DNA of 64,000 nt. It comes from Bradysia coprophila. Its lineage: Eukaryota; Arthropoda; Insecta; Diptera; Sciaridae. Below the pieces are notes generated by a model. That model searched no databases. It was not told the origin of the DNA and saw only the letters and a list, made by a program, of their open reading frames with translations. A program made the translations under genes and the position numbers. Where the stretch lies: positions 22,290,001-22,354,000 of the forward strand of contig NW_023503493.1 of NCBI RefSeq assembly GCF_014529535.1, read 5' to 3'. Numbering within the stretch: the stretch's first letter is position 1; the number at the start of each line of letters is the position of its first letter. Positions 12,048-24,974 of this stretch are shown one piece after another.

Positions 12048-15000
12048 ATTGAGTTCATACTGAGCGTCATTCAATAACAAATTAATTCTATTAAAATTTC
12101 TCTTAAGCTATGTGTGCCTGTTACTTCTCGTTGATCGATATATCTAGTGAAACCCAATTCCTACATTTGAATTGTTCACGATCGATTAAAAATCGAGATT
12201 ACATTAGGTATTCTTACCCATAACTAAAATTTATGTTAAAAAACATGAAGTACAAAACTTTGCATCAAACACCAGAAAATATTTGAGACAATAGAAGTAT
12301 CAGATTCTCTGAGTGATACGTTAGCCTTTTGAGAATTAATACGTTTTCCATTTGATGGATTAATACGTTTGCCTTTTGGGGATACGTTTGCCGTTTGGGG
12401 ATAGGATTGCCGTTTGGGGATAGGTTTGCCATTTGGAGATAGGTTTGCCTTCTGGTGATGCGTTTGTTTTTGTGAAAAATACTCTCCCTTTGATAAATGC
12501 CTAATAGCTAATAATAGATACCGACTCGTAGCTAAATTCAATTTTCTAACTTTGTAAGAATTATTGTAAATGTGTTTTCCATCATAGTTAAACAACATCG
12601 CTAAACTATAAATTGTTCAAACATCTTGAATCATAAAGGTTTATATCCGCCTTTTACTATACTAACAATTTTGAACGATGCAAACATTTGCAAGGTTTAT
12701 AAATATGGACACGTTATGCACTAAAATTAATGGTTCCGCATAACATTTCATTTCAAGGAAAGTGGCAACATAATACAAAAGAATTTTAAGAATTTTATGT
12801 CAAACTCGCATTGCTATGTGTAGCTACAGTAGTAACAAGTAAAACTGTTCGCTGAGTAATGGAAACTATTTTCTCTCAAAACCGGCATGCATTTAGAAGA
12901 AAAACCTTTTTCATTGGTCATAACATGATAAACAGTCGTATTATCAACTTTAAACCGAAGTGTAAGAGTATAATGTCTTAAAGCATTGCAAGTGTTGCAA
13001 GTTTGGCGCCTGTTCCACATAACTTAAGTACCTTACTCTAGTTCATTTAATAAAAGCTTATCTACAGCTTAATCGGCAGAAGTAATTAGATCTTTGAAGA
13101 TAAACACAGTATGTGATGTGACTACTAATTATTAATAATTATTAATATAATTGTTGGTTGTTTTCTAATTTGCATATTACCAACCCATATGATTAGTGAT
13201 AAAGATACTGTGGAATCTCCGACAAAGTTCACACCGTGTATGACTTCAGGAATTTACCTGCTATGATACATATTTCCGACTTTACCGTGACAACTATCAA
13301 ATTAGAAATTAGTCAATTAAATCAGAAAGGAAATACCAATAAAACATCCACCGTTTCATTTTGTAAACACTGATTCGAACAGTGTGCTAGATAACGGTTC
13401 ATTCAATTTTGCTCAAGTATCATCAAGCACTTGAAGATATAATGATATCGTTTCGTTTGGCATGTTTTGACCACTTAGTGATGATGTTTTCACCTGTTGG
13501 AGTGTTTAATTGGGGAAAAAATGTCAAATTCGGTGACGATAAAGCTAGTAAATCGAATTTATTATGGAAATGCACATTAATGAAAAGAGACACAATGGAA
13601 TCCATTGAATGAATGGACATAAGACTAAAATTAAAAACTAGCCCAGTGGGTTGGTCATTTCGGTTCACCATCGTTTTTGTTCATTATTTCAGTGACTTGT
13701 CTACCCCAAGGTACATTTCTATTTCAAAAATAGTGGTTGCCCACAAGTATGTCTGACGTATACGTCTTATAAAGTTTTAGAGAAAGACAAAATACTCAAC
13801 TTGTGAGACTCACAATGTGAGTGGACTTGACTAGCAGAGCGAATATGTATGTATACAATCCAAGCTTTTTGGTTGTCAACTTAAAAAGGTATTCCAGAAG
13901 ATTGATCATTATTACTTAATTGACAATTGACAATAAATAATAAAAAAGGCTCTGTTCTTCGGGGAAACCCATGCATCCACTACAGTATGGGGTAGTGATA
14001 AAATTAACATGGAACGAATAAAAGCTATAACAAAAAAGTAAAAATCGAGAGTCACTTCCGTAAACAATTAAAATTAATATTTTCATACTGGTGATGAGAA
14101 AATTGATGCTTTCCTCCCGCGTTTGGGATAAGAAAATTACGTTTTTCTCACTTTCAATTTTTCATGAGATTTTCTAACTTTAAACAGAATCAACGTTTCC
14201 GCATAGCTGATAAAAGACTCGCAATTATGAAAAACATTGTGCTCAGACAATAGCTGGGGTCTGACCACATTATAAACAAATAACTATTTTCAAAGAAAAT
14301 TCAAAAACGTAATGCACAGATGTTTTGACGACAAAAAATACATCAGAACATGTACTTATGCACGTGTGATAAGTATTTCTACAGGCGAAGATTATATTCA
14401 CCTAAAGCAGGTACGTTCGTAATATTATCAACCAATAAAAAATTTCAAAACAAAATATTACTGAAAGTCGGAGGGCCCATCGATTACCATGTTTATCAAT
14501 TATTGATACATCAATATTTGTCTACAACAAGCCGGTGAGACGTTTAAAATATGTAAATAAGTTTCGTTTACAATAGTTTGCTTGCTAATCTAACTGTTTG
14601 AAAATATTTAAGTTTAAACAGATTGAAAAATTCGCTTAGAACAATATTCTGAATATTTTTAATTGAAAAACTAGTGAAATAAAATTGTTACACACGATAC
14701 AATGACTCAAAAGAAGTTTGTGGAACCAAAAACTGTTGACAAAATATTTCTTGGAGCATCGGTGATCGATAAATCAATCAAATGAATCATCGAACAAGCC
14801 CATTGAGCCGTACATGTTACATTTACCATTTTAATGTGATGGAATATGAAACGATAGGAATATCCCGGTTATCTACAAACTTTCATGTGAAAATTTGTTT
14901 TTAACTCGAAAACCTTTCAACAAGGTAAAGGACATCTTACATTTTTTTGCATTGTGGAAATTCGGAATCGAACTGTCAGAAAAAAATTAGAATTTCCGTT

Positions 15001-15323
15001 TTTACTCTCCGTATACCTATATACGATAAATGTGTATATACCAGCTATAACTAAGTGAAAACACATGTTATAAGTGCCAGTACCTAATTACCAATATTAT
15101 GAACGCATAAATGATACCTACACATAGCCAAGAAATAATATTGAGTTTTCACAAATTACGTCACGATTAGATGGATTTTTTGATTTCCCCTCCTTGAAAA
15201 CATGATATCTTTCTTCAGATATTTAGGGCGACAGTAATTCATCGTTGAGTTTAACCAGTGAATTTTGGCAGCTCTACGCATATAATTTATTAAATACAGG
15301 TGCTACTACAACTGCAGGTACCT
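12048..15323. other. Intergenic, mostly unassigned
   Basis: Apart from the minisatellite at 12317-12470 I see no gene. Complementary open frames at 13409-13671 overlap on opposite strands and look fortuitous. The rest is AT-rich with no repeated structure I can support. Confidence 0.4.
12317..12470. repeat. ~20-bp minisatellite
   Basis: Seven to eight degenerate copies of a unit like TACGTTTGCCGTTTGGGGA. On the minus strand the array stays open and reads as a repeated K/R-A-N-V-S-P-K-G-like peptide, because the unit length is close to a multiple of three. I regard it as non-coding. Confidence 0.75.
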
Positions 15324-15998
15324 GACTTTTTTATATATGCCTAGTTAGGCCTTAGATATTTTTAAGCTGAGGTCGAGTACTCCTCGGGCAAATATTAACT
15401 TCATAAAATGTGATGATTAACTGCCGAAAATATGACTTCCGGAAAATTTATCAAAATCGATGTAACCTCGGTGAACTTTGATGAGTTTGTGATCGCATTA
15501 TTTGATTAAATTATTACTTATTATGAATGTGGAGGACCTCAGCTTTACGGCGGCGATACGCATATTTAGTAGTTTGGCGGAGTGAAACACACAGTTTTCA
15601 TCTGTTAAACTACTAAATATGGGTGTAAAGCTGAGGTCCTCCACATTCATAATAAGTAATAATTTAATCAAATAATTGCATTAATGAGGTCACAGCTCTC
15701 ATCAAAGTTCACAGAGGTTCTCTAGATTCTGAGAAATTTTCCGGAGGTCATATTTTCGGCCGTTTATCATCAAAATTTTTGAAGTTAATATTTGCCCCGG
15801 TAGTACTCGACATCGCTTTCTAATGAACCCATACACGCCCGTTTAATCGCCACCTTACGGAAATGAAATCCGGACTACGAAACCCCATTTTTCGACTTTT
15901 GGCCACTTACAACCAACCAGGTATGGAAGATTAAAAATATCTGAGACTGGTTTTGGGGCCTAGGCACCAAGGCCTAACTAGGCATGTATAAAAAAGTG
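15324..15998. mobile_element. Near-complete palindromic element (675 bp)
   Basis: The two halves are inverted copies almost to the centre near 15590. The outer ends are ACTTTTTTATATATGCC and its inverse, followed by TAGTTAGGCCTT. The innermost arms contain GTGGAGGACCTCAGCTTTA and its inverse. The right half has about 100 bp extra (15830-15960). A transcript would fold into one long hairpin. No coding sequence and no target duplication seen. Confidence 0.75.
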
Positions 15999-17239
15999 CC
16001 GGAAAAAATAGCGACGATTTCGGTTAGTCGAAATTCAAAAGAATATCTCAAAAATGTTGAAAAATTTGCCTTACCCCGCGTTACCTGCGATGATATCGGG
16101 TTTATTTTGAAATTAATTCAATTTTGAATTCAACTTCACCTTCGCTGAATAACACCATTAAACCACTAAGGATTCTTTTGTTTACACCAAGGTTTTAAAT
16201 TCTAAATTTGGGATTCTTGTGAAACAAAATATTTTGCTAGAAGGACAAAAGCCGCATTATGCTTGAAACATTGGTCAATGGCCAAAGTCTGTCTAAAAAA
16301 GTATTATAGGTCGCAATATAATCAATTTAACGTTAAAGAAAGCTACTCTTTCTCCATTTTAATTTCATTATCTCAAAAGAAATTCTTTTTCAATATTTTC
16401 ACAATCTCCAATTTTCCAATATTTCCCGTTTACCAGCAACTTATCTCGATCTTATCATTTCGCCAATTTACTTTTATGCTATAAAGTGAAGTGTTTCGGT
16501 AGGTATTTCCCGATAAACAATTAATTTAATTTTAACTACTACATAACATAAAGCTGAAGCTTTTGCAAATGTTGAACAGAGAATCAGAGTAAAATGAAAA
16601 GCTCTCTGATTTTTTAGTTGGTTTTCCCTTAAATGAACTTTGCATTTTTCAGTTTATAACTCGATTAAGCCGTGAATCTTAAAATACAACAAGCAACGCA
16701 TTGGTTGGCCGGGTTCGCATCTTTGATAGATCTCTAATCAATTTCACTCAAAAATTAGTGTACTTTTTAGCAATACACAACATAAGAATGTGCGGTCGTT
16801 TTTTCAATTACTTAAAGAAATTGTTTACTATGAATTTTCATTAACTCACCGCGAAAGAAACATCTTTTGCACCCATTCCATTGAAAATCAATTTATTGGT
16901 TCGGCGTGTGTCTAGGTTGTTTTTTTTTTCGCTCATCGCGTTCAATTGAAAATGAATACAAAGCTGATAATGTGTTGTGTTATTACTGTTATTAAATTTT
17001 TTTTCAATAAAATAGAAGAAAAATCGCATTTTGCTTCAGTTAGTTGCTGTTTGCGGATACGGATACATTATTATAAAATACGATCGCCGTTGATACTTTG
17101 CTATATGAGTTAAATGACAATCGGTTTATCAGTTTATGAATTGTTTTCATCTGTTGTTTATATGTTGTTAAATATAATAAACATCTCCGTTCAAATTAGT
17201 TAAAATAGTTTCAAAAATTGTGTTAAAAGTGATTTCAAA
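15999..17239. other. Intergenic DNA upstream of transporter B
   Basis: AT-rich and without a recognisable gene. The promoter of transporter B presumably lies toward the right end, but I see no clear TATA/initiator pair. Confidence 0.35.
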
Positions 17240-20200
17240 ATGAATAATGACATCGAAGTGTGTAGTGATGATAGTATTAAGAAAAAAGTTTCATTCAATA
17301 AAGTGAAATATCAATTTTTGGCTGCATGTTGTGGTAAATAATTTCTTCTTTCCAAATTTTTTTTTCCAAAAAAAAAAATTAAAAAAAAACCGGCTTCTTT
17401 CAATAAATGCAAAACTTTCTTTCAATCGAATCACTAGACCTTTAGTTGTGATCAGTAGTGTAATTGAAAACAGCAACGTTTGTTTACACAATCAATTATT
17501 TACTAAAGTAATTAAGAACAATTAAATTTATAACGAGGGCAAGGATCGTTATAAATCTAAGTCAGAACGTCATTTTGAATGGCTTAATACATAAACTTGC
17601 AAAAATTTGTGGAAGAAATATTCTATGCTGGAGATACTGACCCCTTAAATAGCATTTCTTATCCAAGTAATGTAACTTGGTCTGCACTGGTGTCGAGATG
17701 CAGAAACACAGAGAGTCCCAGAATATTCCAACCATGTTTAGGTTTTACTTAACTTTAAATTAACTGAAAACACACGAACAATTTTGCGTTGCTGAGATCG
17801 ACAATTATGCTACTTTTTCCATTGTTTTGCCTATGCTGCAAATCGGATTACAATAGAAAATGCAGCATAATTATCGATCTCAACAATACAAAATTGCTCG
17901 CGTGCTTTTAGCTTTAAGGAACGAGCAAAAAATCTTTTACAATTAAAAATAATTTGTATTTGACCGATTTGATGAGGACGAAGTTCGAATAAATCCTGGT
18001 GGTGTTGTCCAAATCTAGCATTTCTTACGGCAATTCAATTTCCTTTTTGTAACATAACTGCTAAGGACTTTATCTATCTCCTATTACTAGCATCACACAC
18101 CACTTTCTTAATTTTTACAAGTTCACTTTCTCTGTTCTGAACAAAATCTCACACGAAAAAAGTTTAAATCTGAAATACCGAAAATAGGAATTGAAGCTGA
18201 GCTTAAATTAAGAAAGGCATAAGTGTCAATCAATACCATTTTCTCTCAGGTGTTCTGAACCATTTCAAATAAAACATTTTGATATATTTGCTCACCTGAA
18301 ACTGAAGCAATAACAACATGTGGTAAACGTTTGTCTAAAATTGCAGAGCCATTTTTTTGCAAATAAAATTTAGAAAATGGTTCAAATCTCGTTTCAGCGC
18401 AATTCTCAATTTAATTTCTCTGGTCGCTTTGAAGTTTTCATGCAAAAAAAATTATCTCAAATTTCGGAACAGCGCCGAAGCAATACAAAATTTAGAGATT
18501 TTTAAGTTAACACGTTAACATCGACTAATTAAACAAACAAAAAAAACCACAAACTTTCTATGCTTAATGTGCAGTAATTTTTGTTCATTTCAAAATTATC
18601 ATCGTCGACGTCAATATATGTATAGAACTTTTCTTAGAAAATTACATGCACTTTGTTCATAGGTAATAACAATGAAAAAAGACAGAAAACTTTGTTACAT
18701 CCAACAAAAGAAAAATTAATCAGCATATTCGCAACGAATTAATCACCACGCAACTATAAACAATAAAAAATAAGTTATTTTAATGCAAACAAATGACAAA
18801 TTTTGGAATTTATTCTGTCATTTTACTTGTTACGCATAATATTTGGTCCAGAACAGCTTTTTTATTCGGAACTCACCGAAAATAGACATAGACATGTTTT
18901 TCGGTTCTTTTTTCTCTTTAATATTCTGGTATTCATTCATTGATGAGCTGAATGTACGTCATTGTTGAGGAAAGATGTCACCGTTGAATTTATCGTGACG
19001 CCATGATACCGTTAAAGCATCATCAATCGATACCTATGCATCAATTACGTTGGTTGTCATTATTTTATACAACAAGTGTTTTAATGTATGTTCAGTCATT
19101 TATTTGCATATTGTTGAATAACAGCTTCGAAACATAGGTTTTCAGCGTGCAACGTGAACAAATAACTACAGATACCAGAAGTTAGTCTAGCGTATCATTG
19201 TAGTTTTTCTGTCGGATGGTAATTTCACGTAAAGCACATACAGAAGTAAATTTGCAATTAGAGACCCGGCAAACAACACAACGTGCATTTATTTAATGTT
19301 GTCGGACGTATAAAGTAGGTGAAGATGTAGACGATTTTCGTTAGTTTTCCGATTTTTTCTTGTTCCAGAAACCTATGGATTGATTTGATCACTTAAAGTC
19401 TTATGTTTTTGAAATGACAGGCGTATGATGTGATAATTAAATCTGCTACTTCATTTGATTAAATCTAACGTCTCAATCTTTTATTTCGTTTGTTTTAAAA
19501 CACTACATGCTACGTAAGGAGACCCTCGCTGGAGCTCATCACTCATTTTCATCGTTGTTGTTGACAACAGATGACTAGCCGTCGTACACTAGCCTGTATG
19601 TAGAGACAAGTTGACAATCTGAAATACTTTACAAAAATGTGTTTTGTTGAAAAAAAAATGTTTAGAGCTTTTCTCACCGAGATTTCTTAGACATAAAGTT
19701 GTCGATGTTTCGTATAAATACGATTTATAGTTCCAATCTAGAAAGAAAACCTCCCAGTACTCTTTAATTTTCACTAGAATCCATTTGATTAAAATCCATT
19801 TGTTTCCAAAATATTCGCTGTTAATTACCCGAAACAAACTATTTCCTAGTCGCTGTACCTACCAACAAATCAAAGCTCATATCAGTTCAATTAAATCATC
19901 CGTTTTTGATACAAAAACAATTGATGATAACACTCAAACAGTGTAATCAAATTAATTCATTTAAAGCATTTTCTATGTTTTGAACAATATCACCGACTGT
20001 TTTGATGAAAACATATAATTTAAAATTCTATACCAGTCGCTATGCGTATGCATGTTGTCTGGTTTTAATGACTTTAATTAATTGTTTAACCGTTCAAACA
20101 ATTGAATACTCTTTTACATCGTTTACCTACATCGTCATTGATTGAGTTGAAGTTCAATGTGCATTTTATAATAAATTAGACATAAATGAAAAGCCGAAGC

Positions 20201-22153
20201 ATTTGGTTTCATTATTCTAAACATTTTTACAGCTAACATCGTTGTACTGGGTCAAGGTTGTGCGATCGGCTGGTTAAGTCCAACGCTTCCGATTCTTCAA
20301 TCAGATGATTCACCGTTACAATCGGGAAAGATAACGATTGAAGAGGCTAGTTGGATTGGTTCAATATCAAGCATTGGTAGTGTAGTCGGTACAATTTACT
20401 TCGGTTTGATCTCCATTTATTTTGGCTGTAAAAATACATTAGTGTTCTGCGCATTTCCCGTAGCGGTGAGTGTTTTCGATATAGAGACTAAAGATTCTCT
20501 TGTTGCTTTATCGTTTACTGATTTGTCGATATTTTCTTGCAATTTTCCAGATATTTTGGCTGTTTGTAATATTTGCTACAAATGCCTGGCACATATGCGC
20601 CGGACGATTCATACAAGGGCTGACCGCTGGTGCATTTTTATGTGTTCAATTATACTTGGCTGACATTGCCAACGAAAAGTAAGATCTTGCTTCTAATTTC
20701 CGAAAGCCGACAATGTTTTAACACTAAATTTTCCGTAGAATTAGAGGAATACTTGGAACGCTGTTAACACTTAGCGTTAACATAGGTATTCTCATTGGCT
20801 ATATTAGCGGTACATATCTGCCGTATTCCACAGTGCCATATATCCTGATGATTTTCCCTATTTTATTCATTTGCGTATTCGTATTCATGCCAAACACGCC
20901 TCAGTATTACCTGAATGCACGACGCAATGATGTAAGGAATATATTGCTACATAGGTTGGATTGATAGAAAATAATTCATTGACTTCTGTTACAGAAAGCT
21001 GAACAATCATTGAGATTTTATAGAGGATGCAAGGCCACTAGTTGCTATGATAGTATCGAAATACAACAGGAGCTGAGCCATATGTCTGCCATTAACAAAC
21101 AGAAGGAGATTGCTGGAAGACCAAAACTGTCTGATTTCTGTAAGTACATACCACACCACATACCATCCTGCATATTCATCTCTCTGTGTTAGAACTTTCC
21201 AATTGAAATTCAATTTTAACGTAAATTCAACGTTACTATCAAATGGCTACTAGCTTTACCTGGATAGACGTCTAATTTTATATAACAAATCTTTACAGTT
21301 AACAAACCAACAATGAAGGCCATGCTTATCGGTCCAACATTGATGGCTGTGAGTCAATTTAGTGGAACGTATTGCTTGGTGAGTATAACCTCCTATTGGA
21401 GAGTTTGCACAGTATAATCAAACGTCATTGACGCAAGGCAGTGAATGCTAGCGATATGACGAGATATGACGTCACTTATAATTTGTAATCTTCCCAATTA
21501 GACCAATTACTCCGTAACAATATTCGAAATGTCTGGATCAAGTTACAGTCCACACATGTCATCCATTGTGTTTGGTTGCCTGCAAATCGCTGGCACATAT
21601 GTGACAACATTGTTCATTGATCGAGTGGGCAGAAAGGTTTTACTGCTGATTTCGGGCAGTGGTTGTGCGGTTGGATTAACTGTGATGGGAATATTTTCGT
21701 ATTTGTTCGAGAGTGGCTACGACGTTAGTGGACTGAATTGGGTTCCAGTTGTCAGTTTATCGTTTGTTATTTTTATTGCCTCGATTGGACTGATTCCGAT
21801 ACCTTATGTTATCATTGCTGAGGTTCTTCCACAGAAGGTGAGAATTTTGATATTCATTTAGTTGTCGGTTCGCGTTAAATAAAAACAAAAAAAAATGTTT
21901 GTAGATTCGACTGATAGGTACAACAGTATGTACAACAACAGTGAGCATTTGGGCTGCGATAATTTTAAATCAATTTCCATACCTCTTGGTGAATTTGCAA
22001 TTATACGGATGTATGTGGTTGTTCGCATCGGTGGCTGTTTTCGGACTGCTTTTCACGATATTTTTTGTGCCAGAAACAAAGGGAAAAACATTGGATGTGT
22101 TGCTCGACGACATTGAATGTAATAATAATCAAAAAGTTGTTACAATTAGTTGA
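17240..22153 (+). CDS. Tret1-like sugar transporter B (MFS, 12 TM)
   Basis: Second carrier of the cluster. Eight exons join to 485 aa: 17240-17333, 20233-20465, 20551-20678, 20739-20931, 20995-21139, 21299-21378, 21502-21837 and 21905-22153. Exon 1 ends in phase 1 right after KYQFLAACCG, as in paralogue A. Motifs: GRFIQG, MPNTPQYYL (the family usually has PE(S/T)P; here E is N), DRVGRKVLL, IPYVIIAEVLP and PETKGKTL near the C-terminus. The TM2-TM3 loop reads IYFGCKNTL, so the usual G-R-R/K signature is lost. Exon 2 is 233 nt, the sum of two exons in A. Intron 1 is 2.9 kb. It could be a diverged sugar carrier or one with altered activity. The MFS sugar-carrier assignment is firm; the substrate is unknown. 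Confidence 0.88.
17773..17904. repeat. Short palindrome (hairpin) in transporter B intron 1
   Basis: Arms CACGAACAATTTTGCGTTG (left) and its approximate inverse (right) of about 54 bp each. A mirrored block, AATTATGCTAC against GCAGCATAATT, lies closer to the roughly 25-bp loop. Confidence 0.7.
19472..19579 (+). repeat. ~100-bp dispersed repeat, copy 2
   Basis: Begins CAATCTTTTATTTCGTTTG and ends GTTGACAACAGATGACTAGC. Intron 1 of transporter B. The middle is diverged from the other copies. Confidence 0.5.
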
Positions 22154-22370
22154 TAATTCAAGTAGCTAAACAGACACATTTAACTACTTCGAAGGTCAAT
22201 CACTACACATACTTTAATTAAGGGACGGGCGTCGTAAAAACCAACGAAATTCAGATGAGTGTTTTTGTATTTATTTATTTTCTAACTAATTTTTAAGATG
22301 AGACTGTATATAAGAGCTTTTGTACATAGTAGTTTTAGGATAATTTTTTTATAAACGAAATACCTCGCAA

Positions 22371-22376
22371 AATAAA
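22371..22376 (+). terminator. Polyadenylation signal of transporter B
   Basis: AATAAA lies 218 bp beyond the stop codon of transporter B and is the first canonical signal after it. Confidence 0.6.
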
Positions 22377-23080
22377 GCCAAAATAATTTAAAATTGGATG
22401 ATGAACAATGCAACTTTTTCGACTTACCACGTAAGCCTATATTTCGTGCGTTGATGTCCATTGAGCCAGTCCAGCACCCTTAGCTGATCGGTTTTTATTC
22501 ATCCTTCAGAGCTAATTCATATTATTTCCAAGTCTATTTACGTTTTAAGTTTATTTACTTTACCGTTCTATTGGATGCGAGGCAAGCAAAATTGGTGACG
22601 TGTATTTATGAAGACCAAATTGAATGCTTGCTTTACTTTAAATGTTCAAAAATGTCGGTAATTTTGTGTATAGTAAACTCATCGTCCGTAAAGCAAATGC
22701 ATCTTCACAATTCATTAAATCTACTACTTCTACTATTCACAGTATTGTTTGGTCGTTGATATATACGCAAAACCCTTTACTTCATTTGTTTGAAACGTTT
22801 TGCTAGAACAGTTCCCAGCTCAACGCTTTTAAGCCTGTAAAGTAGTCGATATCAGATGAACAGTCGAAAGGTCGCTCCCCGAGCAGAATTTAGGCAATTC
22901 ACCAAATTAAAGAAGCGTCTCGCAGCGAGACGGGAAAAGTAAGACAAGCTACTCTAACCTGATTCAAATGAAATCGCGAGACCTTGCGCCTGTAACTTGT
23001 CCCTCCATTTTTGAAGACAAAATAGTAGAAATCGAACGAAATGAAAAAAATTCAATGCAACAGACAGTTTCTGCTGATCA
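22377..23080. other. Space between convergent transporters B and C
   Basis: No gene. A weak copy of the dispersed repeat spans about 22771-22859 (CCCTTTACTTCATTTGTTT to ATCAGATGA). The 3'UTR of transporter C is expected here on the minus strand, but no clear signal is seen. Confidence 0.4.
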
Positions 23081-24871
23081 TTACGTTTCTTGTACTTTAT
23101 TTAAATTCTTCCCCTTCGTTTCGACCATCACAAATATGCTAAAGAAAAAACCTACAACACAAACTCCTGCATACATCCAAATAACGACGTGCAGATCGAA
23201 CGCATCTTGTAAAATAGGCTTTGTAAATACAGTCAGAAATGCGAATGAGCTCATTGCGATCATACATATTGCGAGTCCACTTTGACGAACCTAAATGTTA
23301 AAAGCAAATATTTAATGAAATCATTTTTCTGAAACCGGAACAATCTAACGAACATTGTACGGTAAAATCTCTGAGATGTACAGGAACGGCACAGTCCGTA
23401 GACCAATACAATTCACGAAAATGTAGAATGATAGACTGAGCACCGGTAACCAATCCACGCTTGATAAGTTTACACCTTTTTGATTTAGAAATGAAAATGT
23501 ACCGAATACAATCAATGAGAGTGCTGATAGAAGAGATGAAACGCCGAAAAGAATTTTGCGTCCGATTTTGTCGACAAGCACTGAGGAAACGCATATTCCG
23601 CACACCTGTAATACGCCTACGATAATTGCCGAAATGTGAGGATTCATTTTGGAACCAGAGTCAAGGAATAACTTGACAACATTCATGGTCACTACGATGA
23701 TTCCGCTGCACACACTCAATCCTACTAACGATATTCCAATGAAAACTTTCTTCAATGAATCCCTTTGTACTGAAAATGAATTGTTTTTATGACTAAGACT
23801 GCATAACACGCAAGATCCTTACAAATCATAGTGTAGGAATGCTTCTCCTTTTCTTCTTGTTTCTTCCTAACAAGCAGTTGCAGCTTGGCTGAGTCTTCTT
23901 TGACGTTATAAACATTGTCGTCAGTTCTATTCCCATTGTTATAAAACTTTAGCGATTGTTCAGCTTTCTGTTCAAACGAATGTTCTTCAATTTTCATTGA
24001 CATTTTTCTTTAATTTTTAGTGGAAACTTACCTCTAACTTCTTTTGCCGTATTAATGTATGTGGTGTTTCCGGTATCACGCACATAACAAGTAGAAAAAG
24101 CACCGGAAATCCTACTATACAATAGGGCATGAAATTATAGTGAACGAAGGCGGCACAAATGTAAGCGACCAAAACACCAACAGCAATACTCAACGGACTC
24201 ATGAGGCCCAAGAAACCTCGAATCCTGCGATAAAATTTCATTAGTTTAACTGGAAGAGCATCAACTATCCGGTTATAACTGACTCTTTACTCGCAACCTC
24301 AGCGACGAATAATGGGATACAAAGAAGAATGCCACCACCGGAAAATCCACCAATAAATCGCCCGACAACAACTCCAGTGTAGGACTTGGACAACAATACA
24401 CTTAGCCAAAATATCTGTAATTTGAGTGGTCAGTACAAACTTTCAACGGACCAACTACTTTTTGAATTAGTTTTTTTTACTGAACTAGGTTTGGAATAGC
24501 CATCGCCATCATTGTAATCTTAAGACTCGTGAAATTTAGCAACAAAGAAAATAAAATTTCACCCGTTAACGCGCCCAAAGGATATGAACCACCAAGCCAA
24601 GATTCTTGTTGCAAAGACAATGGCCCACTATCCAATGGAGTGTCCTCGGCTTTCAACGCAGGAACCGCCGATGATAGCCAACCAACGCCGAATCCATGAG
24701 AATAACCGACTATGTTTGCTGGTAAGATAATGTTACGTTTGAAATTTTGTTAATGTTTTTCTTTATTTGTGCATTCGACGTACCCACAAATATTGCAAGG
24801 TACTGGAACTTGGTTTTCGTAAATTTGATTTTTTCAGTTGATTTACAAGTTGACTCGTTGGATTCAGTCAT
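23081..24871 (-). CDS. Tret1-like sugar transporter C (MFS, 12 TM)
   Basis: Third paralogue, on the opposite strand and convergent with B. Seven exons in transcript order: 24871-24784, 24718-24486, 24414-24284, 24224-24032, 23967-23823, 23769-23354 and 23290-23081, giving 471 aa. Exon sizes 233, 131, 193, 145, 416 and 210 equal the corresponding blocks in A or B, which strongly supports the model. Motifs: KFQYLAIFVG, GRFIGG, IPETPHTLI, DKIGRKILF, YISEILP and VETKGKNL. Like B, it lacks the GRKK loop after TM2. The frame is open to an earlier ATG at 24973, which would add 34 residues. The ATG at 24871 was preferred because it gives an N-terminus the length of A and B. Three donors are GTTCGT, GTTCAG and GTCAGT, weaker than consensus. 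Confidence 0.85.
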
Positions 24872-24974
24872 TACGTTGGTTTTGGATTTACAAAGTTTGT
24901 ACGAAGAAAATTTGGTGCTGAAATTATAGACGAATTTCTTATTGGACCGCGGACCGATGCACTCTGAGGACAAT

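Noticed and set aside
13409-13671. Overlapping open frames on opposite strands
   Set aside because: Complementary frames with no family motif, splice sites or start context; typical of chance in AT-rich DNA.
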